From NCBI GenBank assembly GCA_034666705.1, contig JAXDLH010000425.1:1-9303 (forward strand): a stretch of 9,303 nucleotides of DNA, given 5' to 3'. Shown here in pieces: positions 1-5,743 of this stretch. Source of the DNA: JAXDLH01 sp034666705. GTDB taxonomy: Bacteria; Chloroflexota; UBA6077; SHYK01. The translations under genes were made by a program, and so were the position numbers. Numbering within the stretch: the stretch's first letter is position 1; every line of letters begins with the position of its first letter. The notes below the pieces were generated by a model, which made no database searches, was not told where the DNA came from, and was given only the letters and a program-made list of their open reading frames with translations.

Positions 1-169
1 GGAAGGCGACCAACTCCTCTCCGAGGATCTGCACCTGCACGGGGGGACAATCCGGCGCCGCCACCTCTTCGCTGAGCAGCACCGGAATCCAATAGCGGCG
101 CATCAGCTCGCCCATCGGCGTGCCGGCGCCGGTGCGCGTCAGCAACTCGTTCTCTTCCTTAGAAAGCAC
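1..169 (-). CDS. Rieske 2Fe-2S ring-hydroxylating oxygenase, N-terminal part (phthalate 4,5-dioxygenase-like), cut by window edge
   Basis: Seen: a GTG start at 169 preceded by GGAGG (176-180 on the reverse strand, 6-nt spacing) opens a frame that stays open for 56 codons to the window edge. The peptide begins VLSKEENELLTRTGAGTP and continues with MGELMRRYWIPVLLSEE, then PDCPPVQVQILGEELVAF. Known: the ELLTR.G.GTPMGELMRRYW.P opening followed by a P..VR(V)LGE(D/E)LVAF strand is the N-terminal signature of phthalate 4,5-dioxygenase-type Rieske oxygenase alpha subunits, which use a 2Fe-2S Rieske centre and mononuclear iron to hydroxylate or demethylate aromatic acids in the cytoplasm. The Rieske C-x-H and C-x2-H ligands and the iron site would lie beyond the edge, so cofactor binding cannot be confirmed here. 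It has its own candidate promoter at 208-236 and follows the membrane-protein gene by 96 bp. Family call is firm; substrate unknown. Confidence 0.86.
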   Translation of the reverse strand, partial: MLSKEENELLTRTGAGTPMGELMRRYWIPVLLSEEVAAPDCPPVQVQILGEELVAF

Positions 170-207
170 CCTCGTCCTCCACCCAGCGCCCGCCGCTCAT
201 CCCACCC

Positions 208-236
208 AGCGTACGGTTTCCGGCGCAGCGTGTCAA
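208..236 (-). promoter_or_regulatory. Candidate sigma-70 promoter of the Rieske oxygenase gene
   Basis: Read on the reverse strand, a consensus TTGACA (-35, 231-236) is followed after 17 nt by TACGCT (-10, 208-213, 3 of 6 consensus bases). A transcript would start about 30 nt upstream of the GTG at 169. A perfect inverted repeat CCGGCGC/GCGCCGG (220-226 and 241-247, 14-nt loop) spans the -35 element and could be an operator or a hairpin from the upstream transcript. The weak -10 keeps this tentative. Confidence 0.45.
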
Positions 237-265
237 AACCGCGCCGGGCAAGGCCGCAGCACGGC

Positions 266-1222
266 TCAGCGTTTCTCGGCACTGCTCGTCGCGGAGGGGA
301 TTGCTTTGAGCACGAACTGCTCGCTGAATCCCCCCGCGAAGGCGACGATGAGCGTGAGCCATGGGTCGGCATGGTCGAGGTTGCCAATCCTGATAAGCCC
401 AGCCTGAAGGAGACAGGCGGCGGCCAGGGCAAAGCCCCCGCCCACCAACGCGCGACCCAGAGTGACGGTGTGCTTGGCGACCTGCTCAGGGATCCGTCCG
501 CTCGTGGTGAGGTGGAGTGTCGAGATGATGGCGCTCATGGTAGATCCGACCATGCCGAAGAGCACGACGGCCAATACCATCTTCCGATCCAGCGGCGCGT
601 CACGCCCGGCCAGCGAGATGCCTCCCTGGACGAACGGCGGCACGTCGATGAGGATAACGATGAAGGCGGTTAGTACCACCGCGAGCAGGGGAACGAGCAC
701 CTTCAGCTGGTCTCCAATGAGGCCATTCTTGAAGTAGTCGTTGTCGAGCCCTGTGTCGCGAACGTGCATCGCCTCGCGCAGATTCGCCACCGCCGGCGCC
801 GCTCCGGCGGGATTCGTTGCCAATAGCTTCAGAATGTCCTCTTTTCGCCAACCCCCGAGCTTGCTCGCCTCTTCCCGGAGCGAGATCGCGTAGCTCGCCC
901 GCTCCGCATCGGTGAAGCTGTCGACCTCCCAACGGTGCGCCTCATTCAACGCCTTCCAGCCACCGTCGACGTCATCCTTGAGGAGCCGCGAGCGGGCGCT
1001 CGCCAGGCACGCGTCCGCCGCCCTGCTCCACGGCTCGGGTTGCTGACCGGCGCCACGTTGCTTGTGGAATTCGAGCTCGACCTCGAATGCGGCGATCGCA
1101 TGCACCAGTCTCTGCCGTTGGCGTTCCCCCGTGGGCCACCACTGCGACGAGCGCGGCCGGGAAGGCGATGCGGATGGTGCGCTCGTGGCCTCGCGTGCTC
1201 CCGGAGCCGCAATCGGCGTCAT
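266..1222 (-). CDS. Multi-pass membrane protein of unknown function with cytosolic helical N-terminal domain
   Basis: The 318-residue product has a Ser/Pro/Ala-rich N-terminus (1-30) and a charged, predicted helical soluble region (about 32-160) that includes DDVDGGWKALNEAHR and EEASKLGGWRKEDI. Hydrophobic segments follow at about 173-194 (KVLVPLLAVVLTAFIVILI), 214-236 (MVLAVVLFGMVGSTMSAIIS) and 256-278 (GRALVGGGFALAAACLLQAG). A last, shorter hydrophobic stretch, WLTLIVAFAGGFSEQFV, lies at 288-304. The RIPEQ box between the second and third segments and the terminal AF.GGFSE.FV motif resemble conserved positions I recall from uncharacterised bacterial membrane proteins, but I cannot name a family or function. 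The ATG at 1222 has only a weak purine-rich site (GTGGGAT) upstream. It is transcribed toward the Rieske gene, which has its own promoter, so a functional link is not implied. The coding status is well supported by consistent membrane topology and codon use; function is open. Confidence 0.78.
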   Translation of the reverse strand: MTPIAAPGAREATSAPSASPSRPRSSQWWPTGERQRQRLVHAIAAFEVELEFHKQRGAGQQPEPWSRAADACLASARSRLLKDDVDGGWKALNEAHRWEVDSFTDAERASYAISLREEASKLGGWRKEDILKLLATNPAGAAPAVANLREAMHVRDTGLDNDYFKNGLIGDQLKVLVPLLAVVLTAFIVILIDVPPFVQGGISLAGRDAPLDRKMVLAVVLFGMVGSTMSAIISTLHLTTSGRIPEQVAKHTVTLGRALVGGGFALAAACLLQAGLIRIGNLDHADPWLTLIVAFAGGFSEQFVLKAIPSATSSAEKR

Positions 1223-1519
1223 GATCCCACGCTCACTGACCCCAGACTCAAGATTCGAGTCTTACTCAGATGCGCATCGCGCCGATCATACCGCAGGATC
1301 TCCTAGATTGACATTGGCGTCCACGCATTCCGGGCTGACCACCATGCGGCTCGCCAAGCGCCCCTTTGCCCCTCACGCGATGCGCTCGACCAAGCCGCCG
1401 ATGGTCGCGCGCCTTGCAAAACATGGTGGGACTTAGGAACGGCGGGATGCGGCTCGATAAGCCAGCACGCTCGCAATCCTCGCACCGGGCGTTTTCCGCT
1501 ACGAAGCCTCGGCCGCGTT
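1223..1519. other. Intergenic region between divergent membrane-protein and HEPN genes
   Basis: These 297 bp show no convincing gene: the short frames here match nothing I recognise, and no remnant of an MNT nucleotidyltransferase (GSxARG...DxD) is visible ahead of the HEPN gene. A perfect 6-bp inverted repeat AGACTC/GAGTCT with a 7-nt spacer lies at 1244-1262. A TATGAT box on the reverse strand (1285-1290) could be the -10 of the membrane-protein gene but lacks a matching -35. A consensus TTGACA on the plus strand (1308-1313) has no -10 at usual spacing. Confidence 0.5.
1244..1262. repeat. Short inverted repeat upstream of membrane-protein gene
   Basis: AGACTC (1244-1249) and GAGTCT (1257-1262) are perfect inverted complements separated by AAGATTC. 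It lies 22-40 bp upstream of the membrane-protein start, in the presumed 5' leader, so it could be an operator half-site pair or a small RNA hairpin. Function is not shown by the sequence. Confidence 0.35.
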
Positions 1520-1888
1520 TTGTATTTTCACGCTACCCAGGCCGATGCTATGCTCCACTTTGCGATGAGGAACGACGGTCCCTATGACACCGCCTGCTTT
1601 CACGCTCAGCAGGCAGCGGAGCGGTTGCCGAAGGGGCTGCTGGCTACGCGGGGAGCGCCGATCCCTCAGGTACACCACCTCGGGGATCTGCAGCGCCTCT
1701 GCTTCGAAGCGGGACTAACGCCAGCAATCGCGCGGCTCGACCTCGCAGAACCGACACCGTATGCGGTACGGCTTCGCTACGAGCTCGACTTCTGGCCAGA
1801 GCGGGAGACGGCCGAGATGGCTATCGAGGCTGCGGAGCAGCTTCGCGCCCCCGTGTTGGCCGCAGTGCCTGAGGAAGCCCGGCCGTAA
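1520..1888 (+). CDS. HEPN domain-containing protein (orphan, possibly degenerate)
   Basis: The 122-residue frame carries the HEPN signature DTACFHAQQAAE (23-34), then an HHLGDLQRLC segment (52-61) and LTPYAVRLRYE-like sequence near 77-90 (here PTPYAVRLRYELDFW). HEPN proteins are small all-helical proteins; many act as RNases or as partners of MNT nucleotidyltransferases in toxin-antitoxin-type pairs. The usual AAEKALKALL helix reads AAERLPKGLL here, and a proline inside this helix is unusual. The start is uncertain: TTG at 1520 gives the fuller domain but has no Shine-Dalgarno, while ATG at 1550 would drop the first ten residues. The upstream frame is open but without a start codon. No MNT partner is adjacent on either side (the neighbours are membrane protein and PRC-barrel genes on the opposite strand). 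Domain identity is fairly sure; whether the gene is still functional is doubtful. Confidence 0.7.
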   Translation: MYFHATQADAMLHFAMRNDGPYDTACFHAQQAAERLPKGLLATRGAPIPQVHHLGDLQRLCFEAGLTPAIARLDLAEPTPYAVRLRYELDFWPERETAEMAIEAAEQLRAPVLAAVPEEARP

Positions 1889-1966
1889 AGACCATTTCTC
1901 ATGACGTGCCTGCCAATGCGCGGCGCGGTGCCACCGCCCGGCTTCTCCGTCGCCCCTCCAGCCTAC

Positions 1967-2638
1967 TTACGCGGAGCGTTCGGCCGGCTCGCCGTTCATC
2001 AGCCCCAGCGCGTTGTCGCCGGCGATGACGAGCTGCGGCTCGCGCCAGAGTTGGGTGGGCGCTGAGGCATGGGCGGGCGCGAGGGCCGCGGCGCGGCGGT
2101 CGGCGGGCACCAGCATCAAGTCGTGGCTGCAGCGCACTACCTGCCGGGGCATGATCCCCTTGCTGGGGATCCAGCGCGCGAGGGGGTGCCGGCCCAGCTC
2201 ATAGGTCGTGACTTCCAAGGTTTCTGGGTCGAGGTAGGCCTCGGCCAGGTGGCCGACGAGGTCGCCGTTCTCGGCGAGCACCTCGAGACCGAGCAGAGCA
2301 TCCACGTCGAGGATGCCGTCGTCTGCCATATGTTCGGCGATGCGGCTCTCGGCCGATTGCGTGGTCCCGAGCACCATGATCGAGTGCTCGCCGATGCGGC
2401 GCACCTTCGAGGCAGGGATGCGACCCTCCTTGAACCGGTGCGATGGGCTCACCTCAATTGAGGAGAGGCGCCCGGTGTTGCCGTCGATGAACACGTTGCC
2501 CACCCGTCCGATGCGGTGGGCGCTCGAGAGCTCGACGACCGGCATGCCGCGCAGCGCGGTCAGGCGCCGGACCCTGCGGTTCGGACGATCCCTGAGCGCC
2601 ACGTCCTTGATCTCCTCGCTCCGCTCTGCCGTGTTCAT
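1967..2638 (-). CDS. PRC-barrel domain protein with two PRC-barrel repeats
   Basis: From the ATG at 2638 the product has 223 residues. The first PRC-barrel covers about residues 26-90 (LTALRGMPVVELSSAHRIG, VGNVFIDGNTGRLSSIEVS). The second covers about 112-178 (DALLGLEVLAENGDLVG, AEAYLDPETLEVTTYELG). A 45-residue tail rich in Ala and Pro follows. PRC-barrels are small beta-barrels found in the RNA-maturation factor RimM, in photosynthetic reaction-centre H subunits and in many stand-alone bacterial proteins of unknown role. RimM is unlikely here because its N-terminal domain is absent and the barrel is duplicated. This start is preferred over an upstream in-frame start at 2719 because GGAGG (2649-2653 on the reverse strand) lies 10 nt before it and the longer version would run into the promoter. 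There is no signal peptide, so it is probably cytoplasmic. Convergent with the HEPN gene. Confidence 0.85.
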   Translation of the reverse strand: MNTAERSEEIKDVALRDRPNRRVRRLTALRGMPVVELSSAHRIGRVGNVFIDGNTGRLSSIEVSPSHRFKEGRIPASKVRRIGEHSIMVLGTTQSAESRIAEHMADDGILDVDALLGLEVLAENGDLVGHLAEAYLDPETLEVTTYELGRHPLARWIPSKGIMPRQVVRCSHDLMLVPADRRAAALAPAHASAPTQLWREPQLVIAGDNALGLMNGEPAERSA

Positions 2639-2708
2639 CGCTGGTCTTCCTCCAGGGCCCCGGCCATATTCCCGCCACCCGCAGGCGAGCCGCCCAGCTC
2701 CATCTTCC

Positions 2709-2736
2709 ATATTAGTCACTTGCCCGAATGGGTCAA
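2709..2736 (-). promoter_or_regulatory. Candidate sigma-70 promoter of the PRC-barrel gene
   Basis: On the reverse strand TTGACC (-35, 2731-2736) and TAATAT (-10, 2709-2714) are separated by 16 nt, placing the transcript start roughly 60 nt before the ATG at 2638. Five of six -35 bases match the consensus. The palindrome at 2734-2754 overlaps the -35 element, as expected for a repressor or activator site. Confidence 0.55.
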
Positions 2737-2754
2737 CCCGTATGCAACGGGTTG
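2734..2754. repeat. Operator-like palindrome in the divergent PRC-barrel / dienelactone hydrolase region
   Basis: CAACCCGT (2734-2741) and ACGGGTTG (2747-2754) are perfect 8-bp inverted repeats with a 5-nt spacer, ATGCA. No T-run follows on either strand, so a terminator is unlikely. The position over the -35 of the PRC-barrel promoter suggests a site for a dimeric transcription factor; no regulator gene is present in the window to pair it with. Confidence 0.5.
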
Positions 2755-2846
2755 CAGGCGAGCCGTCTGCCTATGTCAACCGCACCGTCGCAGAGCTGTA
2801 ATGGAAATGCCGCGCGTCCGTTGCACATTGCGCGCGCATTGCCCAG

Positions 2847-2875
2847 TTGTGGGAACCGCGCTTCGCGACCATAAT
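2847..2875 (+). promoter_or_regulatory. Candidate promoter of the dienelactone hydrolase gene
   Basis: TTGTGG (2847-2852) and CATAAT (2870-2875) are separated by 17 nt, giving a leader of about 80 nt before the ATG at 2965. The ten bases ACCATAATGG around the -10 recur exactly at the binding-protein-1 promoter (3811-3820), which raises confidence in both. Just upstream lies a TGCGCGCGCA palindrome (2829-2838) and a CATTGC direct repeat (2826-2831 and 2837-2842) spaced one helical turn apart. Confidence 0.5.
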
Positions 2876-2964
2876 GGGCGCATTCAACTGGAACGCCGGG
2901 GGCGGACCACGCGCGTGGAGCGGTCCCTCTCATCTAATAAGGCAACTCTTGCCGGAGGTATGCA

Positions 2965-3720
2965 ATGGCGACGATCACGAACGTGACGTACGACGGGCTG
3001 CGGGGTCGTCTCGCGGAGCCGGCGCAGCCGAATGGCGCCGGCGTATTGGTGATGCCGGGCTGGATCGGCCTGAACGCCGACACGGATCGGTGCTCGACTC
3101 GCTTGGCCGAGGCCGGCTTCACTGCCATCGGGTGGGACCCGTTCTCCGCGTACCCCGCCGACGTCTCCGAGGAGGTGCGCCGGCGCGCGACCCAGGGCGA
3201 GATCCTGGACGTGAATGCCCGCGCGGAGCACATCCGCTGGGTGGACTACCTGCGAGACGAGCTCGGCCTCGAGAGCGTTGGCGCGATGGGCTTCTGCATG
3301 GGCGGCCGCATGTCCATGCTGCTTGGCGCCGAGGACCCGCGCGTCGCGGCGGTCTCGACCTACTACCCGACGTTGCGCGACACCCCGGCGGCATGGACGA
3401 TCGACGCCGCAGCCGCGGCCCCTGAGATGCAGAGCGCCATTCAGATCCACTACCCGCAGCTGGATCAGGTTACCCCCTACTCGCGCTTCGTGGAGCTGCG
3501 CGATGCGCTCGAGGCCCGCCGGGGGCTGATCCCGACGGCGACATATCTTCATCCGGGGGCGCACCATGGCTTCCTCGGGGTGAATAAGACCGACCCCGCC
3601 GATCACCTGGCGGCGGAGATCGCCTGGCCGGCGACGATCGCCTTCCTGCGTGCCGCGCTGATCGAGTCGGCCGAGCTGGCGGCGTCCCGAGGCCAGGCCG
3701 CCGCGCCCGCGCGGCCATGA
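2965..3720 (+). CDS. Dienelactone hydrolase family protein (alpha/beta hydrolase with Cys nucleophile)
   Basis: The 251-residue product is a cytoplasmic alpha/beta hydrolase of the dienelactone hydrolase (carboxymethylenebutenolidase) family. Characterised members open the lactone ring of 4-carboxymethylenebut-2-en-4-olide during chlorocatechol breakdown; many relatives act on other esters or lactones. The nucleophile elbow is GFCMGG with Cys111, the catalytic histidine is probably His201 in PGAHHGF (His200 is the adjacent residue), and the acid is probably Asp167 in YPQLDQVTP. The N-terminal strand GAGVLVMPGWIGLN supplies the oxyanion region. Spacing of the three residues is close to the family's usual one. 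In many relatives a glycine precedes the Asp loop (G..D..V/I), which here reads PQLDQV, so substrate preference may differ. The start is fixed by GGAGG (2954-2958) six nt before the ATG. There is no signal peptide. The last 20 residues are an Ala-rich extension. Family firm, substrate unknown. Confidence 0.9.
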   Translation: MATITNVTYDGLRGRLAEPAQPNGAGVLVMPGWIGLNADTDRCSTRLAEAGFTAIGWDPFSAYPADVSEEVRRRATQGEILDVNARAEHIRWVDYLRDELGLESVGAMGFCMGGRMSMLLGAEDPRVAAVSTYYPTLRDTPAAWTIDAAAAAPEMQSAIQIHYPQLDQVTPYSRFVELRDALEARRGLIPTATYLHPGAHHGFLGVNKTDPADHLAAEIAWPATIAFLRAALIESAELAASRGQAAAPARP

Positions 3721-3779
3721 CTGGTTGATGCAGAACTCCACGCTGCCCACGCCCGAGCCCCGCTCCATCGTGGATTGCG

Positions 3780-3796
3780 TGGACAGCCATTGTCCA
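3780..3796. repeat. Operator-like palindrome overlapping the binding-protein-1 promoter
   Basis: TGGACA (3780-3785) and TGTCCA (3791-3796) are perfect 6-bp inverted repeats with a GCCAT spacer. The right arm contains most of the -35 hexamer TTGTCC, so a bound protein would interfere with or contact RNA polymerase. No T-run follows. Functional role inferred only from position. Confidence 0.45.
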
Positions 3797-3818
3797 ATGC
3801 CGGGCGACGCACCATAAT
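3790..3818 (+). promoter_or_regulatory. Candidate promoter of substrate-binding protein 1
   Basis: TTGTCC (3790-3795) and CATAAT (3813-3818) have a 17-nt spacer and would give a leader of about 68 nt before the GTG at 3893. The -10 context ACCATAATGG is identical to that of the dienelactone hydrolase promoter. This makes binding protein 1 independently transcribed rather than a simple read-through product of the hydrolase gene. Confidence 0.55.
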
Positions 3819-3892
3819 GGCGGCGACGCCAGGGGGACTGGACCGTATCAGGCCAGCCGGGGGCTGAGCCCACATAGACAGGGGAGGGTGCC

Positions 3893-5617
3893 GTGAGAGC
3901 CAGGACGTTCGTTCCATGTTTGTTGGCTGTCGTGTGGGTGCTGGCGGGCTGCGCGCCGGCGGCCCAGAACACGCCGGCGCCCGTTGGGGGATCGGCGCCG
4001 CCTGCGCAGGCCAGGCAATCAAAAACGCTCACTATCGCTCTCCAGGGCGAGCCGGCGGCGCTGAACGTGCTAATGGGTGGCGACATCGGCGGCTCGCCCG
4101 GCGGCCAGGTAAGCCTCGCGCTCAACGAGCGGCTGAGCACCTTTGACAACAAGGGCATCCCGTTCGCCCAGCTCGCGACGGAGCTGCCCTCCCTCGACAA
4201 GGGCACCTGGGTGTTGAACCAGGACGGCACGATGCAGACGACCTATCATCTGCGCCCAAACGTCAAGTGGCACGATGGCCAGCCGATGACCGCGCGCGAC
4301 ATTGTGTTCGGCTGGACCGTCGCCCGAGATACCGAGCTCCCGGTCGCCACCCGCGACGTGGCCACCCTGATTACGACGATCGACACGCCGGATGACGCGA
4401 CCCTCGTGATGCACTGGTCGCGGCCCTATCCCCAGGCGCATGTCCTCGGCGAGATCGAGATGGCGCCGATGCCGGCGCACCTCCTGCAGGAGACCTATGC
4501 TGCCGATAAGGACAAGTTCCAGCGCCTGCCCTACTGGACCACGGAGTTCGTCGGCGTGGGGCCGTACCGTCTCGAGAAGTGGGAGCTCGGCGATCGCTTC
4601 GTGCTGAAGGCGTTCGACGGCTACTACGGCACGCATCCGAAGATCGACACGCTGAACTTCGTCTTCATCGGCGATGAGGCGGCGACCATCGCGCAGCTCT
4701 TCTCCGGCGCGATCGACGGCGAGATTCGCGGGCTGCAGCCTAAATCGGTGCTGCAAGCCAAGCGGCAATGGGAGCAGACCGGCAAGAAGCCGTACGTGTC
4801 CCTGGAGTCGGTCGGTACGCGGGCCGACGAGGTGCAGTATCGCGACCCCAAGGCGCGCGAGCTGACGGACCTGCGGGTGCGGCGCGGCCTGCTCATGGCG
4901 ATCGACCGTCAGACGCTCGGCGATGCGGTCTTCGACACCACTGCCCCGCAGGCCGACGGCCTTGTGCCCCTCGACGATCCGCGCTATGGATGGATGAAAG
5001 ACTCGCTCACGAGCTACCCGTACGACCAGCGGCGCGCTTTACAGGAACTGGCTGCAGGCGGCTGGCAGCGGGGCCCGGATGGCGCGATGGTGAATGCGGC
5101 CGGCGAGCGGGTCACCCTCTCGCTGTGGACCACCGAAGGCGCGCAGTGGCAGGAGACGCAGGCCATCAATGCGGATGCCTGGCGCGCGATCGGCTTCGCC
5201 GTCGACGAGTTCGTGCTGCCGACCGCACGCGCCCGGGACCGCGAGCTGAACGCCTCGTTCCCGAGCTTCAATGGCGCCTTTTACGGCCTCAACTACTTCC
5301 AGCCGGTGCGCATCTATCAGAGTGGGGAGTGCGCGAGCGCAGACAACCGCTGGACCGGCACCAACCGGGGCTGCTACCAGAATCCGGAGCTGGACCGGAT
5401 CGCGCAGCCGCTCGTGACTGCAGTCGACCCGGCGCAGCAGCAGCGGCTGTGGTCAGAGTTCGCGCGGGTCTTCTCGGACCAACTGCCGGCGCTGCCGCTC
5501 TACCACATGCCATGGGCCAACATGTTCCGGGAGGGCGTGACCGGGCCAAAGGGCGAGTCGTGGCGAGGCAGCGGCTCCTCGGGGACCTGGAACGTCACCG
5601 AGTGGGATATCCAGTAG
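3893..5617 (+). CDS. ABC transporter substrate-binding lipoprotein 1, family 5 (peptide/nickel/opine type)
   Basis: This 574-residue exported lipoprotein belongs to solute-binding protein family 5 (SBP_bac_5; DppA/OppA-like), which delivers peptides, opines, nickel complexes or other organic solutes to an ABC importer. The signal peptide ends in a lipobox VLAGC with the lipidated cysteine at 20, followed by a Pro/Ala-rich linker to about residue 42. The family signature lies at about 115-142: TTYHLRPNVKWHDGQPMTA, then DIVFGW. The C-terminal lobe contains NPELDRI and LPALPLYH. Length is typical. GTG at 3893 is chosen because GGGGAGG (3881-3887) sits 5 nt upstream and it begins the signal peptide exactly. 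Besides Cys9 in the signal peptide and the lipid Cys20, the protein has only two cysteines, Cys480 and Cys494, close enough for a disulfide; the paralogue downstream lacks them. No permease or ATPase gene accompanies it in the window. Ligand cannot be inferred from sequence; the enzyme context hints at an organic acid. Confidence 0.92.
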   Translation: MRARTFVPCLLAVVWVLAGCAPAAQNTPAPVGGSAPPAQARQSKTLTIALQGEPAALNVLMGGDIGGSPGGQVSLALNERLSTFDNKGIPFAQLATELPSLDKGTWVLNQDGTMQTTYHLRPNVKWHDGQPMTARDIVFGWTVARDTELPVATRDVATLITTIDTPDDATLVMHWSRPYPQAHVLGEIEMAPMPAHLLQETYAADKDKFQRLPYWTTEFVGVGPYRLEKWELGDRFVLKAFDGYYGTHPKIDTLNFVFIGDEAATIAQLFSGAIDGEIRGLQPKSVLQAKRQWEQTGKKPYVSLESVGTRADEVQYRDPKARELTDLRVRRGLLMAIDRQTLGDAVFDTTAPQADGLVPLDDPRYGWMKDSLTSYPYDQRRALQELAAGGWQRGPDGAMVNAAGERVTLSLWTTEGAQWQETQAINADAWRAIGFAVDEFVLPTARARDRELNASFPSFNGAFYGLNYFQPVRIYQSGECASADNRWTGTNRGCYQNPELDRIAQPLVTAVDPAQQQRLWSEFARVFSDQLPALPLYHMPWANMFREGVTGPKGESWRGSGSSGTWNVTEWDIQ

Positions 5618-5630
5618 CCGCGCCAGGCTT

Positions 5631-5640
5631 GGTATATACC
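5631..5640. repeat. Perfect 10-bp palindrome GGTATATACC
   Basis: GGTATATACC is self-complementary, lies 13 nt after the stop codon of binding protein 1 and abuts the long inverted repeat that begins at 5639. It is AT-rich in a GC-rich setting, so it could be a protein-binding site or part of the same element. The TATATA core has no -35 partner at normal spacing. Confidence 0.4.
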
Positions 5641-5697
5641 GCCGCCCTGACGGGCGGGCCTAGCAGCGAATCGAAGGCCTGCCCGTCAGGGTGGCGG
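5639..5697. repeat. Long intercistronic inverted repeat, REP/REPIN-like double hairpin
   Basis: Two 23-nt arms (5639-5661 and 5675-5697) are inverted complements with only two differences, both G-U pairs in plus-strand RNA, around a 13-nt loop (5662-5674). Each arm is also a hairpin by itself: CCGCCC-TGAC-GGGCGG at 5642-5657 on the left, and a similar, wobble-containing fold with a GTCA loop at 5679-5694 on the right. This nested layout is that of paired palindromic units (REPIN or BIME), though one copy cannot prove a repeat family. There is no T-run, so it is not a classical intrinsic terminator. After a binding-protein gene it may protect the upstream mRNA 3' end or reduce read-through into the amidohydrolase gene. 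Confidence 0.75.
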
Positions 5698-5743
5698 ACA
5701 TCGATCCTTGCGCAATGCGAACGACCGATCGGGAAGGGATGTC

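Larger units (their letters stand above)
2639..2964. other. Divergent intergenic region between PRC-barrel and dienelactone hydrolase genes
   Basis: The 326 bp contain the ribosome-binding site, promoter and palindrome for the minus-strand gene on the left half, and the TTGTGG/CATAAT promoter plus its upstream repeats on the right half. No additional gene or RNA structure is apparent. Confidence 0.6.

Noticed and set aside
1223..1519. Hidden MNT nucleotidyltransferase partner for the HEPN gene
   Set aside because: No frame on either strand shows the GSxARG...DxD nucleotidyltransferase motif.
2639..2719. Longer start for the PRC-barrel protein at 2719
   Set aside because: The extra 27 residues run through the GGAGG site and reach the predicted -10 element; the ATG at 2638 has a good ribosome-binding site.
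2884..4230. Long minus-strand open frame (448 codons) opposite the dienelactone hydrolase and binding protein 1 start
   Set aside because: It is antisense to two well-supported genes with clear motifs and is Arg/Gly/His-rich with no recognisable domain, as expected for a GC-rich shadow frame.
5639..5697. Classical Rho-independent terminator
   Set aside because: Stem is strong but no T-run follows on either strand, so it is listed as an inverted repeat instead.
5708..5743. TTG start for the amidohydrolase at 5708
   Set aside because: The 12 added residues have no family resemblance, and the ATG at 5744 has a better-placed GAAGGGA site.
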